Source: Paracraurococcus sp042666655
Lineage (GTDB): Bacteria; Pseudomonadota; Alphaproteobacteria; Acetobacterales; Acetobacteraceae
Assembly: GCF_042666655.1 (NCBI RefSeq)
Contig: NZ_JBHTDE010000005.1
Span: forward strand, 248,001-312,000
Direction: 5' to 3'
DNA length: 64,000 nucleotides
Positions within the stretch are counted from its first letter, which is position 1. The number at the start of each line of letters is the position of its first letter. The notes beneath the pieces were generated by a model that was not told the origin of the DNA, did not search any database, and saw only the letters and a program-made list of their open reading frames with translations. This document shows positions 1 to 7,940 of this stretch, one piece after another. The translations under genes and the position numbers were made by a program.

Positions 1-16
1 ATTGAAGGAGCCCTCC

Positions 17-763
17 ATGCCATTCCTCGACCGCCCCGACGGCCGTATCCGCTACGAGGTCCATGGCGCCGGCTTCCCCGTGCTGCTCTTCGCCCCGGGC
101 GGGCTGCGGTCGCGGCTGGAGATGTGGCCATCGCCGCCCGGTGGCCCGGCGCGGCCCTGGGTGGACTGGACCCGGGCGCTGCCCGAGGCCGGCTTCGCCG
201 CCATCGCCATGGACCAGCGCAACGCCGGGGAATCGCGCACGGAGATCCGCGCCGACCACGGCTGGCACAGCTATGCCGCCGACCACCTGGCGCTGATGGA
301 CCATCTGGGCTTCCAGCGCTTCCACGTGCTCGGCGGCTGCATCGGCGGCAGCTTCTGCCTGAAGGCGATCGAGGCCGCGCCCGACCGCGTGGTGTCCGCC
401 GTGCTGCAGAACCCGATCGGCCGGCATCCGGAGCATCCCGAATACTTCCCCGACAGCCATGCCGAATGGAGCCGCGAGCAGCGCGCCGCCCGGCCGGAAC
501 TGGACGAGGCGGCGCTGGCCGGGTTCGGCCGCGCCATGTGGGACCACGACTTCGTCTTCAGCGTCCCGCGCGAATTCGTCCGCACCTGCCCGGTGCCGAC
601 CATGCTGCTGCCCGGCACCGACATCCCGCACCCGGCCGCGACCAGCACGGAGCTCGCCGCGCTGCTGCCGGGCGTGGACGTCCTGGCCGAATGGCGCGGG
701 CCGCAGCACCTGGACCGGCAGCGCGGCCGCGTGGTCGACTTCCTCCGCCGCATGACACCCTGA
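17..763 (+). CDS. alpha/beta-fold hydrolase with Cys nucleophile elbow
   Basis: This 248-residue alpha/beta hydrolase has an oxyanion-type loop (LLFAPGG, residues 23-29) and a nucleophile elbow GGCIGG (106-111). Cys108 sits where most family members carry Ser, as in dienelactone hydrolases. A late Asp (PGTDIP) and a His (GPQHLD) can complete a triad. I start it at ATG 17 because GAAGGAG lies 6 bases upstream; the TTG at position 2 has no visible ribosome binding site. No signal peptide is visible, so it is probably cytoplasmic. The substrate is unknown. The next gene, 41 bp downstream on the same strand, is a GMC oxidoreductase, so the two may share a catabolic role. Confidence 0.8.
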   Translation: MPFLDRPDGRIRYEVHGAGFPVLLFAPGGLRSRLEMWPSPPGGPARPWVDWTRALPEAGFAAIAMDQRNAGESRTEIRADHGWHSYAADHLALMDHLGFQRFHVLGGCIGGSFCLKAIEAAPDRVVSAVLQNPIGRHPEHPEYFPDSHAEWSREQRAARPELDEAALAGFGRAMWDHDFVFSVPREFVRTCPVPTMLLPGTDIPHPAATSTELAALLPGVDVLAEWRGPQHLDRQRGRVVDFLRRMTP

Positions 764-804
764 GGCACCGCTGATACGCTTCCCCAAAACGAAGGGGGAA
801 GCGC

Positions 805-2421
805 GTGTCGGACCAACCGGAGGAATTCGACTACATCGTCAGCGGGGCCGGCTCGGCCGGCGCCGTCGTCGCCGCGCGGCTGTCGGAGGACGGCCGGCAC
901 CGCGTGCTGCTGCTGGAAGCCGGGCCGCCCGACACCAACCCCTGGATCCACATCCCGCTCGGCTTCGCCCGCACCTATGTGAATCCCAAGGTGAACTGGA
1001 AGTTCGAGAGCGCGCCGCATGCGCACCTGAATGGCCGGCGGATGTACGTGCCGCGCGGCAAGACGCTGGGCGGCACCAGCTCGATCAACGGCATGGTCTA
1101 CATGCGCGGCCATCCGCGCGACTACGACGGCTGGCGGCAGCGCGGCTGCACCGGCTGGGACTGGGATTCGGTGCTGCCCTTCTTCCGGAAGGCGGAGAAC
1201 CAGGCGCGCGGCGAGGACGAGTACCACGGCACCGGCGGCCCGCTGAACGTCTCCGACCAGGCGGAGACCTCGGAACTGGCCGAGGCGATGATCGCCGCCG
1301 CCGAGCAGGCCGGCATCCCGCGCAACCGCGATTTCAACGGCGCGCGGCAGGAAGGCGCCGGCTACTACCAGTCGACCACCAGCGGCGCCCGCCGCTGGTC
1401 CTCGGCGCGGGCCTACCTGGCGCCGGCGCGCGGGCGGCAGAACCTCATCGTCCGCACGCTCTGCCAGGCGACGCGGCTGCTGTTCGAGGAGGGCCGCGCC
1501 ACCGGCATCGAATACGCCTCCCCCGCGGGGCGGCAGCGGGCGCGGGCGCGGCGGGAGGTGATCGTCTCCGGCGGCGCCTATGGCTCGCCGCAGCTGCTGC
1601 AGCTCTCGGGCCTCGGCCCGGCGGACCACCTGCAGGCGCACGGCATCCCTGTGGTGCGCGACATGCCGGCGGTGGGCGCCAACCTGCACGACCACTTCGC
1701 GCTCTACATGCAGTGGCGCTGCACCAGGCCGATCACCTTCAACGATTTCGAGAAAAGCTGGCCGCGCAAGATCGGCGCCGCCATCCGCTATGCGCTGACC
1801 CGGAAAGGCCCGATGGCGGTGAACGGCATCCGCGCCGGGTTGCTGACGCGGACCGATGCGCGCCTGGAACGCCCCGACCTGCAGATCAACCTGCTGGAAT
1901 GGAGCACGCTCGAACGTTCCGGCACCCGCGTCGTTGCGCATGATTTTCCGGGCTTCACCCTCGGCCCGGTGCACCTCTCGCCCGACGGCCGCGGCACGGT
2001 GCGGCTGAACGGGCCGGACCCGCTGGCGCCGCCGGCGATCACCTTCGGCTTCCTCGGCTCGGAGTACGACATGCGGGCCATGGTGGCAGGCGCCAGGCTG
2101 GCCCGGGCCCTGGTGCGGCAACCGGCCCTGGCGCCGCTGGTGGCGGCGGAGGTCTTCCCTGGGCCGGGCTACGACGACGACGCCGACCTCGAGCGCTTCG
2201 TGCGCGAATCCGGCGTCACCAACCACCACCCCGCCGGCAGCTGCGCCATGGGCACCGGGAGCAATTCGGTGGTCGATCCGCGGCTGCGGGTGCATGGCGT
2301 GGCCGGGCTGCGGGTGGCGGATGCCTCGATCATGCCCGCCGTCGTCGCCGGCAACACCAACGCGCCCTCGATCATGATCGGCGAGAAGGCGGCGGCGATG
2401 ATCCTGGAGGACGCGGCCTGA
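805..2421 (+). CDS. GMC-family FAD-dependent oxidoreductase (choline/alcohol dehydrogenase-like)
   Basis: At 538 residues this is full length for the glucose-methanol-choline family, flavoenzymes that oxidise an alcohol carbon. The N-terminal dinucleotide-binding motif is GAGSAGA (residues 15-21). The second family signature lies in the region after residue 250 and the C-terminal active-site pair is His475 (in NHHPAG) and Asn519 (in GNTNAP). It starts with GTG at 805 after the purine-rich stretch GAAGGGGGAA. Without a signal peptide it should be cytoplasmic. Sequence alone cannot separate choline dehydrogenase from other alcohol dehydrogenases, and no betaine aldehyde dehydrogenase is nearby, so I give no gene symbol. 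Confidence 0.9.
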   Translation: MSDQPEEFDYIVSGAGSAGAVVAARLSEDGRHRVLLLEAGPPDTNPWIHIPLGFARTYVNPKVNWKFESAPHAHLNGRRMYVPRGKTLGGTSSINGMVYMRGHPRDYDGWRQRGCTGWDWDSVLPFFRKAENQARGEDEYHGTGGPLNVSDQAETSELAEAMIAAAEQAGIPRNRDFNGARQEGAGYYQSTTSGARRWSSARAYLAPARGRQNLIVRTLCQATRLLFEEGRATGIEYASPAGRQRARARREVIVSGGAYGSPQLLQLSGLGPADHLQAHGIPVVRDMPAVGANLHDHFALYMQWRCTRPITFNDFEKSWPRKIGAAIRYALTRKGPMAVNGIRAGLLTRTDARLERPDLQINLLEWSTLERSGTRVVAHDFPGFTLGPVHLSPDGRGTVRLNGPDPLAPPAITFGFLGSEYDMRAMVAGARLARALVRQPALAPLVAAEVFPGPGYDDDADLERFVRESGVTNHHPAGSCAMGTGSNSVVDPRLRVHGVAGLRVADASIMPAVVAGNTNAPSIMIGEKAAAMILEDAA

Positions 2422-2467
2422 CCCGGTGATGCATCGCGGCGGCCCACCGTCGCAGGGTGGGATCCAG

Positions 2468-2530
2468 GCAAGGCGGGAGGGGCAGTAGCCCTCCGCCGGA
2501 CGCCTTCGGCGTCCAACCCTCCGCCTGTCG
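2468..2530 (+). repeat. intergenic palindromic repeat, copy A (partial)
   Basis: This partial copy shares with copy F (57.8 kb) the order caaggc, a GGAGG...CCTCC hairpin, a second palindrome GGACGCC-ttc-GGCGTCC, then CAACCCTCC. It lies between the GMC oxidoreductase stop and the permease start. The 203-bp gap here holds nothing else that I recognise. Confidence 0.65.
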
Positions 2531-2624
2531 TTGCAAGGCGGCCCGCCGATCTCGAGGCAACCCCCGGGGCCCCTCCGCAGTTGGCGCTGTCCCGCCGAGG
2601 AACCCCGATGCCGCCCTTGCCCGC

Positions 2625-4397
2625 ATGACCCTCGACCAGGCGCTCGCCTTCGGCATCCTCGGCGGTACCGTCGGCCTCTTCCTCTGGGGCCGGCTGCCCT
2701 ACGACCTGGTGGCGCTGCTGGCGCTGCTGGCCGGCATCCTCGCCGGCATCGTGCCGATGTCCGGCGCCTTCGGCGGCTTCAGCGACGACATCGTCATCAT
2801 CGTCACCGCCGCGCTGGTGGTCAGCGCCGCGGTCGCCCGGTCCGGCGCGGTGGAGACCGCGATGCGGCCGCTGCTGCCGCATCTGCGCACCCGCCGCACC
2901 CAGGTGCCGGTGCTGGTGGCGGCGGTGATGGTCGCCTCGGTCTTCACCAAGAACATCGGCGCGCTGGCGATCTTCATGCCGGTGGCGCTGCAGCTGGCGC
3001 GGCGCACCGGCACGCCGCCCGGCGCGCTGCTGATGCCGATGGCCTTCGCCTCGCTGCTCGGCGGGCTGGTGACGCTGATCGGCACCTCGCCCAACATCAT
3101 CGTCTCCCGCGTGCGGGAACAGCTGACCGGCCAGCCCTTCGGCATGTTCGACTATGCGCCGGTGGGCATCGTCATCGCCCTGGCGGGGCTGGCCTTCCTC
3201 GCCTTCGGCTGGCGGCTGCTGCCGGCGGCGCGGCGCGGCGCGGCCACGCCGCAATCGGCGATCGAGGCCTATACGACCGAGGCCCGCATCGCCCCCGACA
3301 GCCCGTTCGCAGGCCAGACGGTCGGTGCGCTGCAGGCGCATTCCGACAGCCGGGTCGCGGTCGCCACCATCCTGCGCGAAGGCCTGCGGCGCGACGCCCC
3401 GCCCGAGGCCTGGGTGCTGCGCGCCGGCGACCTGCTGATCCTGGAAGGCGAGCCGGAAGACCTCGAATCCCTGCAGGCCCGCGCCGGGCTGACCCTGGTG
3501 GGGGAAAAATCCACCGCCGACGACGTGCCGGAGGCGGCCAAGACCGTGGTCGAAGGCGTGATCACCGCGGAATCGCCGCTGGTCGGCGCCACCCCAACCG
3601 GTGCCGCGCTGGCCGCCCGCTTCGGGGTCAGCCTGCTGGCGGTGAGCCGGCGCGGCGAGCGCGTCCGCGACCGGCTGAAGCAGCTGGTGCTGCGGCGCGG
3701 CGACGTCGCCATCCTGAAGGGCGAGGCGGCGCGGCTGCCGGACACCATGGCCGCGCTGCGCATCCTGCCGCTCGGCGAACGCGGCATCGAGCTCGGCCGC
3801 AGCCGGCGGAGCTGGCTGCCGGCGGTCGTGCTCGGGCTGGCGATGCTGGCGGTGGCGACGCATGCCGTGCCGGTGACCGTCGCCTTCTTCGCCGCGGCCG
3901 TGGCCATGCTGCTGCTGCGCACGCTGACGCCGCAGGAGGCCTACCAGGCGGTGGACTGGCCGGTGATCGTGCTGCTCGGCGCGCTGATCCCGGTCTCGGA
4001 GGCGATCCGCACCACCGGCGGCACGGAATTGGTCGCCGGCTGGCTCTCCGGCACGATGGAGGCGCTGCCGCCGCTCGGCGCGCTCGGGCTCATCATGCTG
4101 GTGGCGATGGCGGTGACGCCCTTCCTGAACAATGCCGCCACGGTGCTGATGCTGGGGCCGATCGCCGGCAGCCTGGCGCAGCGGCTGGGGCTCAGCCCCG
4201 ATGCCTTCCTGATGGCGGTGGCGGTGGGCGCGGCCTGCGACTTCCTCACCCCGATCGGCCACCAGTGCAACACGCTGGTGATGGGACCCGGCGGGTACAG
4301 GTTCGGCGACTACTGGCGGCTGGGGCTGCCGCTGTCGCTCATCGTGCTGGCGGTGGGCGTGCCGATGATCGCGCTGGTCTGGCCGATGGCGCGGTAG
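2625..4397 (+). CDS. SLC13/DASS-type anion permease with central RCK_C domains
   Basis: This 590-residue membrane transporter has about ten to twelve hydrophobic segments. Between the two membrane halves (about residues 205-375) lie two soluble TrkA_C (RCK_C) domains, typical of bacterial SLC13-family permeases. The membrane signatures TSPNIIVS in the first half and NNAATVLML plus TPIGHQCN in the second match the sodium/dicarboxylate-sulfate transporter fold. I start at ATG 2625 because translation upstream of it is low-complexity and overlaps repeat A. Likely cargo is sulfate or a small carboxylate; the sequence does not decide. A repeat copy follows the stop codon. Confidence 0.85.
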   Translation: MTLDQALAFGILGGTVGLFLWGRLPYDLVALLALLAGILAGIVPMSGAFGGFSDDIVIIVTAALVVSAAVARSGAVETAMRPLLPHLRTRRTQVPVLVAAVMVASVFTKNIGALAIFMPVALQLARRTGTPPGALLMPMAFASLLGGLVTLIGTSPNIIVSRVREQLTGQPFGMFDYAPVGIVIALAGLAFLAFGWRLLPAARRGAATPQSAIEAYTTEARIAPDSPFAGQTVGALQAHSDSRVAVATILREGLRRDAPPEAWVLRAGDLLILEGEPEDLESLQARAGLTLVGEKSTADDVPEAAKTVVEGVITAESPLVGATPTGAALAARFGVSLLAVSRRGERVRDRLKQLVLRRGDVAILKGEAARLPDTMAALRILPLGERGIELGRSRRSWLPAVVLGLAMLAVATHAVPVTVAFFAAAVAMLLLRTLTPQEAYQAVDWPVIVLLGALIPVSEAIRTTGGTELVAGWLSGTMEALPPLGALGLIMLVAMAVTPFLNNAATVLMLGPIAGSLAQRLGLSPDAFLMAVAVGAACDFLTPIGHQCNTLVMGPGGYRFGDYWRLGLPLSLIVLAVGVPMIALVWPMAR

Positions 4398-4399
4398 CA

Positions 4400-4474
4400 C
4401 GAGGCCAGGGAGGAGGTATCCTCCCTGGACCCGCCTCTATTTCTGGGGGCTTGGCACCGGCCGCGCGGCGCGGC
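4400..4474 (+). repeat. intergenic palindromic repeat, copy B
   Basis: The sequence contains the near-perfect palindrome CCAGGGAGGAGGTATCCTCC followed by CTGG, then CCTCTATTTCT and a CCGCGCGGCG stretch, the same order as copy F. It lacks the inner GGACGC...GCGTCC palindrome. It fills the gap between the convergent permease and DUF2783 genes, so it may end transcription from both sides. Confidence 0.75.
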
Positions 4475-4666
4475 CTAGTCCAGGTCGCGCCGGGCCGCTT
4501 CCAGCGCCGCGGTGAACTCCGCCCGGTCGTCGAGCAGGTTGGCGAGGGCGAGCGCCAGCTTCGCCAGGAACAGCACGCGCCGGTCGGGCGGCACCGCGTC
4601 CAGCGCCTCGGCCAGCTGGTCGTAGGCGTCTTCCAGCGACGGCGTGTCGAGGCGTTTCGGCAGCAT
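4475..4666 (-). CDS. DUF2783 domain protein
   Basis: This 63-residue acidic, helical protein matches the DUF2783 pattern as I remember it (SLEDAYDQL near the start, then a Leu/Ala-rich helix LAKLALALANLL and DDRAEFTAALE). Genes of this family commonly sit beside FAD-dependent aromatic monooxygenases, as here: it begins 3 bp after the monooxygenase stop, so the two are almost certainly co-translated. The function is unknown; a small accessory or stability partner for the flavoenzyme is an inference from context. Confidence 0.75.
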   Translation of the reverse strand: MLPKRLDTPSLEDAYDQLAEALDAVPPDRRVLFLAKLALALANLLDDRAEFTAALEAARRDLD

Positions 4667-4669
4667 GGC

Positions 4670-6355
4670 TCAGCCCTTCCCACAGGCGGTGTCGAGCGCG
4701 GCCCGCAGCAACGCCGGCGTCGGCCGCCGCCAGCGGGCGCAGACATGGGTGTCCGGCCGGGCGAGATAGGCGCTGCCCGGCGGCGCGTCGTACAAGGCGG
4801 CGACGCGGCCGGCGGGATCGGCCAGCACCGTCTCCGCCCGCCCCGGCAAGGCCTGCGGCGCGACCAGCAGGCAGGCCACCGGCACCGCCGCCGCGGCCGC
4901 CGCGCGCAGGACCGCCTCCAGCGTCGCATCCGGCCCCTCCGGCCCGGCGAATCCGATCAACTGGAAGCCGCGGCCGAGATGGTCGAGCAAATGGTCGTCC
5001 GCGCCCAGCTTCACGTTCCGCAGCGGCGCGCCCGGCGGCACGCCGCCCGCGAAGCCGGCATCACCGGCCGCGTTCAGCGCCGAGCGCGCATAGACATGCG
5101 GCCGCGAGGTGCGCCAGTGCAGCAGCTCCTTGCAGAAATCCTCGCTCAGCGTGAAGGACAGCACCGCGTCGCGTAGCACCCGGTACCCCTCGGTCGGCGG
5201 GGTCATGAAGCGGGTGCTGCGGCCGGCCTCCGCGCAGATCTCCCGCGCCGCGCCGACGCGCTCCTCGGAATAGCTCCGCAGCAGCGCCGGGGGGGCGGCA
5301 CCGCGCGCCACCAGCGCCAGCCGCCAGGCCAGCGCGTCGGCATCCTGGATGCCGGTATTGGCGCCGCGCACGCCGAAGATCGGCAGCAGGTGCGCCGCGT
5401 CGCCGACGAAGCAGACCCGCCCGGCCACATAGTCCGGCAGGGTCAGTGTCGAGGCCGAATAGACCGCGGCCCAGTCGAGCTCCCAGGCCACCGGCCGGCC
5501 GACCATGGTGAGGATCGCCGCGATGCGTTCCGCCAGCCGCGCGGGCTCCAGCGCCGCCTCCGCCGTCTCGCCGTCCGGCAGGCGGTAGTCGAGCCGCCAG
5601 ATGCCGTCCGGCTCGCGGTGCACCAGCACGTTGTTGCCGGGGTTCCAGTCCGGGTCGAAGTAGCACAGCCGCTCGGTCGGCAGGCCGAGATCGGCGCGGA
5701 TATCGGCGATGACGAATTGGCCGGCATAGGCCCGCCCCTCCATCCGCAGCCCGAGCATGCGCCGCAGCGGGGACCGCCCGCCATCGGCCGCGACCACCCA
5801 GTCCGCGCGAAGTTCGTATTCGCCCTCCGGCGTGTCCACCCGCAGCATGGCGCCCGCGGCATCCTGCGCGATGCCGACCAGCCTGCTGCCCCAGCGCAGG
5901 TCGACCAGCGGCTCGGCCTCGATCGCCTCGACCAGGTATTGCTCGATGTACTGCTGCTGCAGGTTCAGCCCGGGCTGGAAGCGGTCGTCCGGGTCGTGCG
6001 GCAGTTCCATCCGCCAGACCTCCCGGCCGCGGAAGAAGGACCTTCCGCGCGACCAGGGCAGGCCCTTTTCCAGGAAGGGGGCGATGGCGCCGGCGGATTG
6101 CAGGATCTCCTGGCTGCGCCGGGTCAGCACGATGGCGCGGCTGCCGTGCGAGACCTGCAGCTCGGCTTCCAGCAGCACGCAGCGGCAGCCCTGCCGCGCC
6201 AGTTGCAGCGCGGTCAGCAGGCCGACCGGCCCGCCGCCGACCACCACCACGGGCACCGCCGCCGCGGCGCCGTCCAGTTCCGGCGGCCGGCGGAACGGGT
6301 GCACCCGGTAGCGGTAGTAGATCGAGGCGCGCGGCGCCGCGTCCGGCTGGTGCAT
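4670..6355 (-). CDS. FAD-dependent monooxygenase (PheA/TfdB/MhpA family)
   Basis: This 561-residue group A flavoprotein monooxygenase would use NAD(P)H and O2 to hydroxylate an aromatic ring. The FAD-binding GGGPVG motif is at residues 40-45, and the second FAD motif VCFVGDAAHLLPIFGVRGAN contains the conserved GD. A thioredoxin-like C-terminal domain, usual for the PheA/TfdB branch, follows. An N-terminal tail of about 33 residues (YYRYRVHPFRRPPEL) precedes the FAD domain. It starts at ATG 6355. The DUF2783 gene follows 3 bp after the stop. The substrate cannot be read from the sequence, and no ring-cleavage genes are adjacent. Confidence 0.85.
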   Translation of the reverse strand: MHQPDAAPRASIYYRYRVHPFRRPPELDGAAAAVPVVVVGGGPVGLLTALQLARQGCRCVLLEAELQVSHGSRAIVLTRRSQEILQSAGAIAPFLEKGLPWSRGRSFFRGREVWRMELPHDPDDRFQPGLNLQQQYIEQYLVEAIEAEPLVDLRWGSRLVGIAQDAAGAMLRVDTPEGEYELRADWVVAADGGRSPLRRMLGLRMEGRAYAGQFVIADIRADLGLPTERLCYFDPDWNPGNNVLVHREPDGIWRLDYRLPDGETAEAALEPARLAERIAAILTMVGRPVAWELDWAAVYSASTLTLPDYVAGRVCFVGDAAHLLPIFGVRGANTGIQDADALAWRLALVARGAAPPALLRSYSEERVGAAREICAEAGRSTRFMTPPTEGYRVLRDAVLSFTLSEDFCKELLHWRTSRPHVYARSALNAAGDAGFAGGVPPGAPLRNVKLGADDHLLDHLGRGFQLIGFAGPEGPDATLEAVLRAAAAAAVPVACLLVAPQALPGRAETVLADPAGRVAALYDAPPGSAYLARPDTHVCARWRRPTPALLRAALDTACGKG

Positions 6356-6511
6356 GCTGTCTCCCGGGTGGCGGCCGACACTCCGCCACGGACCGGGCGG
6401 CGGGTCCAGCGACGGCGGAACGCGTCCATGGAGGCATGCGGGTCCGCCGTCGCCTGGCCTGCGTGGCGCGGAGTCGCCCTTCCGGGCGCCCAGGCCCGCC
6501 GGCGATCCGCG

Positions 6512-7363
6512 CTAATGCGTCATGCCGTGCGCATGGCCGTGCTGCGGCGCCGGCCTGGCGCGCGGCGCCGGGTGGCGATGCGGGGCGGCGGCCGGCGGCG
6601 CTTCGGCCGGCGGCGCCGCATGGTCGGCATGCGGCGCGGCGCCGTGCCGCATCCCCTCCATGCCGTGCACCATGCCCTCGTCCACCGCCACTGCCGCCGC
6701 ATCGCCCGGATAGGCGCCGATGACGCGGCGCATCAGTGCGATCTCCTGGCCCTGGTCGGTGACGATGTCGGTGTTCAGCAAGCCGAGGAAGCCGTTCCGC
6801 GCCGCCGGATCGGCGTGGTAGCCATGCGCCATGTCCAGCGCCGCCTGGTGGTGCACGATCATCGCCTTGGCGAATTGCACGTCCCGCAGGCTCACCGGCC
6901 CCATCGCCGCGCCCAGTGGCCCAGGGATGGGGGAGCGCAGGAAGCGCTGCATCTGCCCCATCCCCTCGGTCGCCGCCGGCTGCATCGCCAGCCGGGCGAA
7001 GCCGAGGTCGAACACCCGCGGCGGCAGCGCGAGGTTGCGCGCCACCTCGTCCAGCAGGCCGATCTCGAAGGCCTGGTTGCGGATGATGCCGGCGGCCAGC
7101 GCCCGCAGCATGGGGCTCCGCGCCTCGGGGTCGGCCAGGTAGTCGCGGCTCATCGACAGGGCGCCGGCATGGTGCGGGCGCATCCCGGCGACATAGTCGC
7201 GGTCGGCCTTGCGCGCGGCCGGGTCGGCCGGGGCGTACCAGGTGCTGGGCACCGGGGCGCCGCCGGGGTCGTAGCCGTCCTCGATGGCGGCGCGGGCCGG
7301 GCCGGCGAGCAGCGCGAGGGCGGCGGCCGCGGCCAAGGCGGTGCGGAAACTGGGCATGGGCAT
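6512..7363 (-). CDS. secreted DUF305-family protein with His-rich tail
   Basis: This 283-residue protein has a Sec signal peptide (hydrophobic LAAAAALALLAG, cleavage near ARAA). Two ferritin-like DUF305 halves follow, each with the HH signature (MRPHHAGALSMS and MIVHHQAALDMA). The C-terminal ~50 residues are rich in His and Pro, which suggests metal binding. DUF305 proteins are often encoded with copper or other heavy-metal genes. I prefer ATG 7363 over the in-frame ATG 7387 because it puts the charged n-region directly before the hydrophobic core. A small exported Cys/His protein lies upstream on the same strand. Function is unproven. Confidence 0.8.
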   Translation of the reverse strand: MPMPSFRTALAAAAALALLAGPARAAIEDGYDPGGAPVPSTWYAPADPAARKADRDYVAGMRPHHAGALSMSRDYLADPEARSPMLRALAAGIIRNQAFEIGLLDEVARNLALPPRVFDLGFARLAMQPAATEGMGQMQRFLRSPIPGPLGAAMGPVSLRDVQFAKAMIVHHQAALDMAHGYHADPAARNGFLGLLNTDIVTDQGQEIALMRRVIGAYPGDAAAVAVDEGMVHGMEGMRHGAAPHADHAAPPAEAPPAAAPHRHPAPRARPAPQHGHAHGMTH

Positions 7364-7443
7364 GGTCCTGTGGTCCCGCCACGGCATGGCGCGGCGGCCC
7401 CGGGTCGGGGGTGTTCATCCTGGCGGGCACGCGGTGGTCCGGT

Positions 7444-7815
7444 TCAGCCGGCGCGTGGCGGCCTCGGCTCGGGCGGGATGGCGCGGCCGGGCAGGCGGGC
7501 CGCCGCCGCGGCCCGGGCGGGCAGGGCGACCGGCCGGGCGCGCGGCGTGGCCGGCAGCGGCAGCGCCGCGACCTGCACCCCGCCGCAGAGGGCGGCGGCG
7601 CAGCAGGCCGGAGCCTCCGCCGGGTCGCCCGGCAGGCCGGGCGCCTGGTGATGCGCCGCCGGCATCGCATGGCCGGGGCAGGGGTCCGCCATGGCAGGGG
7701 CCTGCGCCGCCATCGCGGCATGGCGCGGCGGCGCCAGCGGCAGGACCAGCAGGGCGAGCGCCAGCAGCGCCAGCACGGCCCGCCGCAACCCGTCCGACCA
7801 CCTCCCGCCGCGCAT
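7444..7815 (-). CDS. small exported Cys/His-rich hypothetical protein
   Basis: This 123-residue protein has one strong N-terminal hydrophobic segment (AVLALLALALLVLPL) and then a Cys/His-containing segment with CPGHAM, a HH pair and CCAAALC. The C-terminus is low-complexity Pro/Arg/Ala. The pattern resembles DUF2946-type proteins, which often accompany copper genes, but I am not sure of the family. It starts at ATG 7815 behind GGGAGAGG. It lies upstream of the DUF305 gene on the same strand, 80 bp away, so a shared periplasmic metal-related role is plausible. Confidence 0.5.
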   Translation of the reverse strand: MRGGRWSDGLRRAVLALLALALLVLPLAPPRHAAMAAQAPAMADPCPGHAMPAAHHQAPGLPGDPAEAPACCAAALCGGVQVAALPLPATPRARPVALPARAAAAARLPGRAIPPEPRPPRAG

Positions 7816-7940
7816 CCGACCTCTCCCGGCCGCCACCCGGGGAAGATGGGGTTTCCCCCCATGGGAAGGTCAAGGGCCATGCGATGCTGCCGCGTGGCCC
7901 TTTGCGGCGTTGACCCGGTATCGCCTACGGGAACCCGCGC

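Noticed and set aside
2457..2624. N-terminal 56-residue extension of the permease
   Set aside because: This part is translated repeat A, rich in Arg/Gly/Ser, and lacks similarity to permeases; ATG 2625 starts directly at the first membrane segment.
7843..7866. Seventh copy of the intergenic repeat (GGGGAAGATGGGGTTTCCCCCC)
   Set aside because: Only a short G/C-run palindrome is shared; the flanking sequence does not align with other copies.
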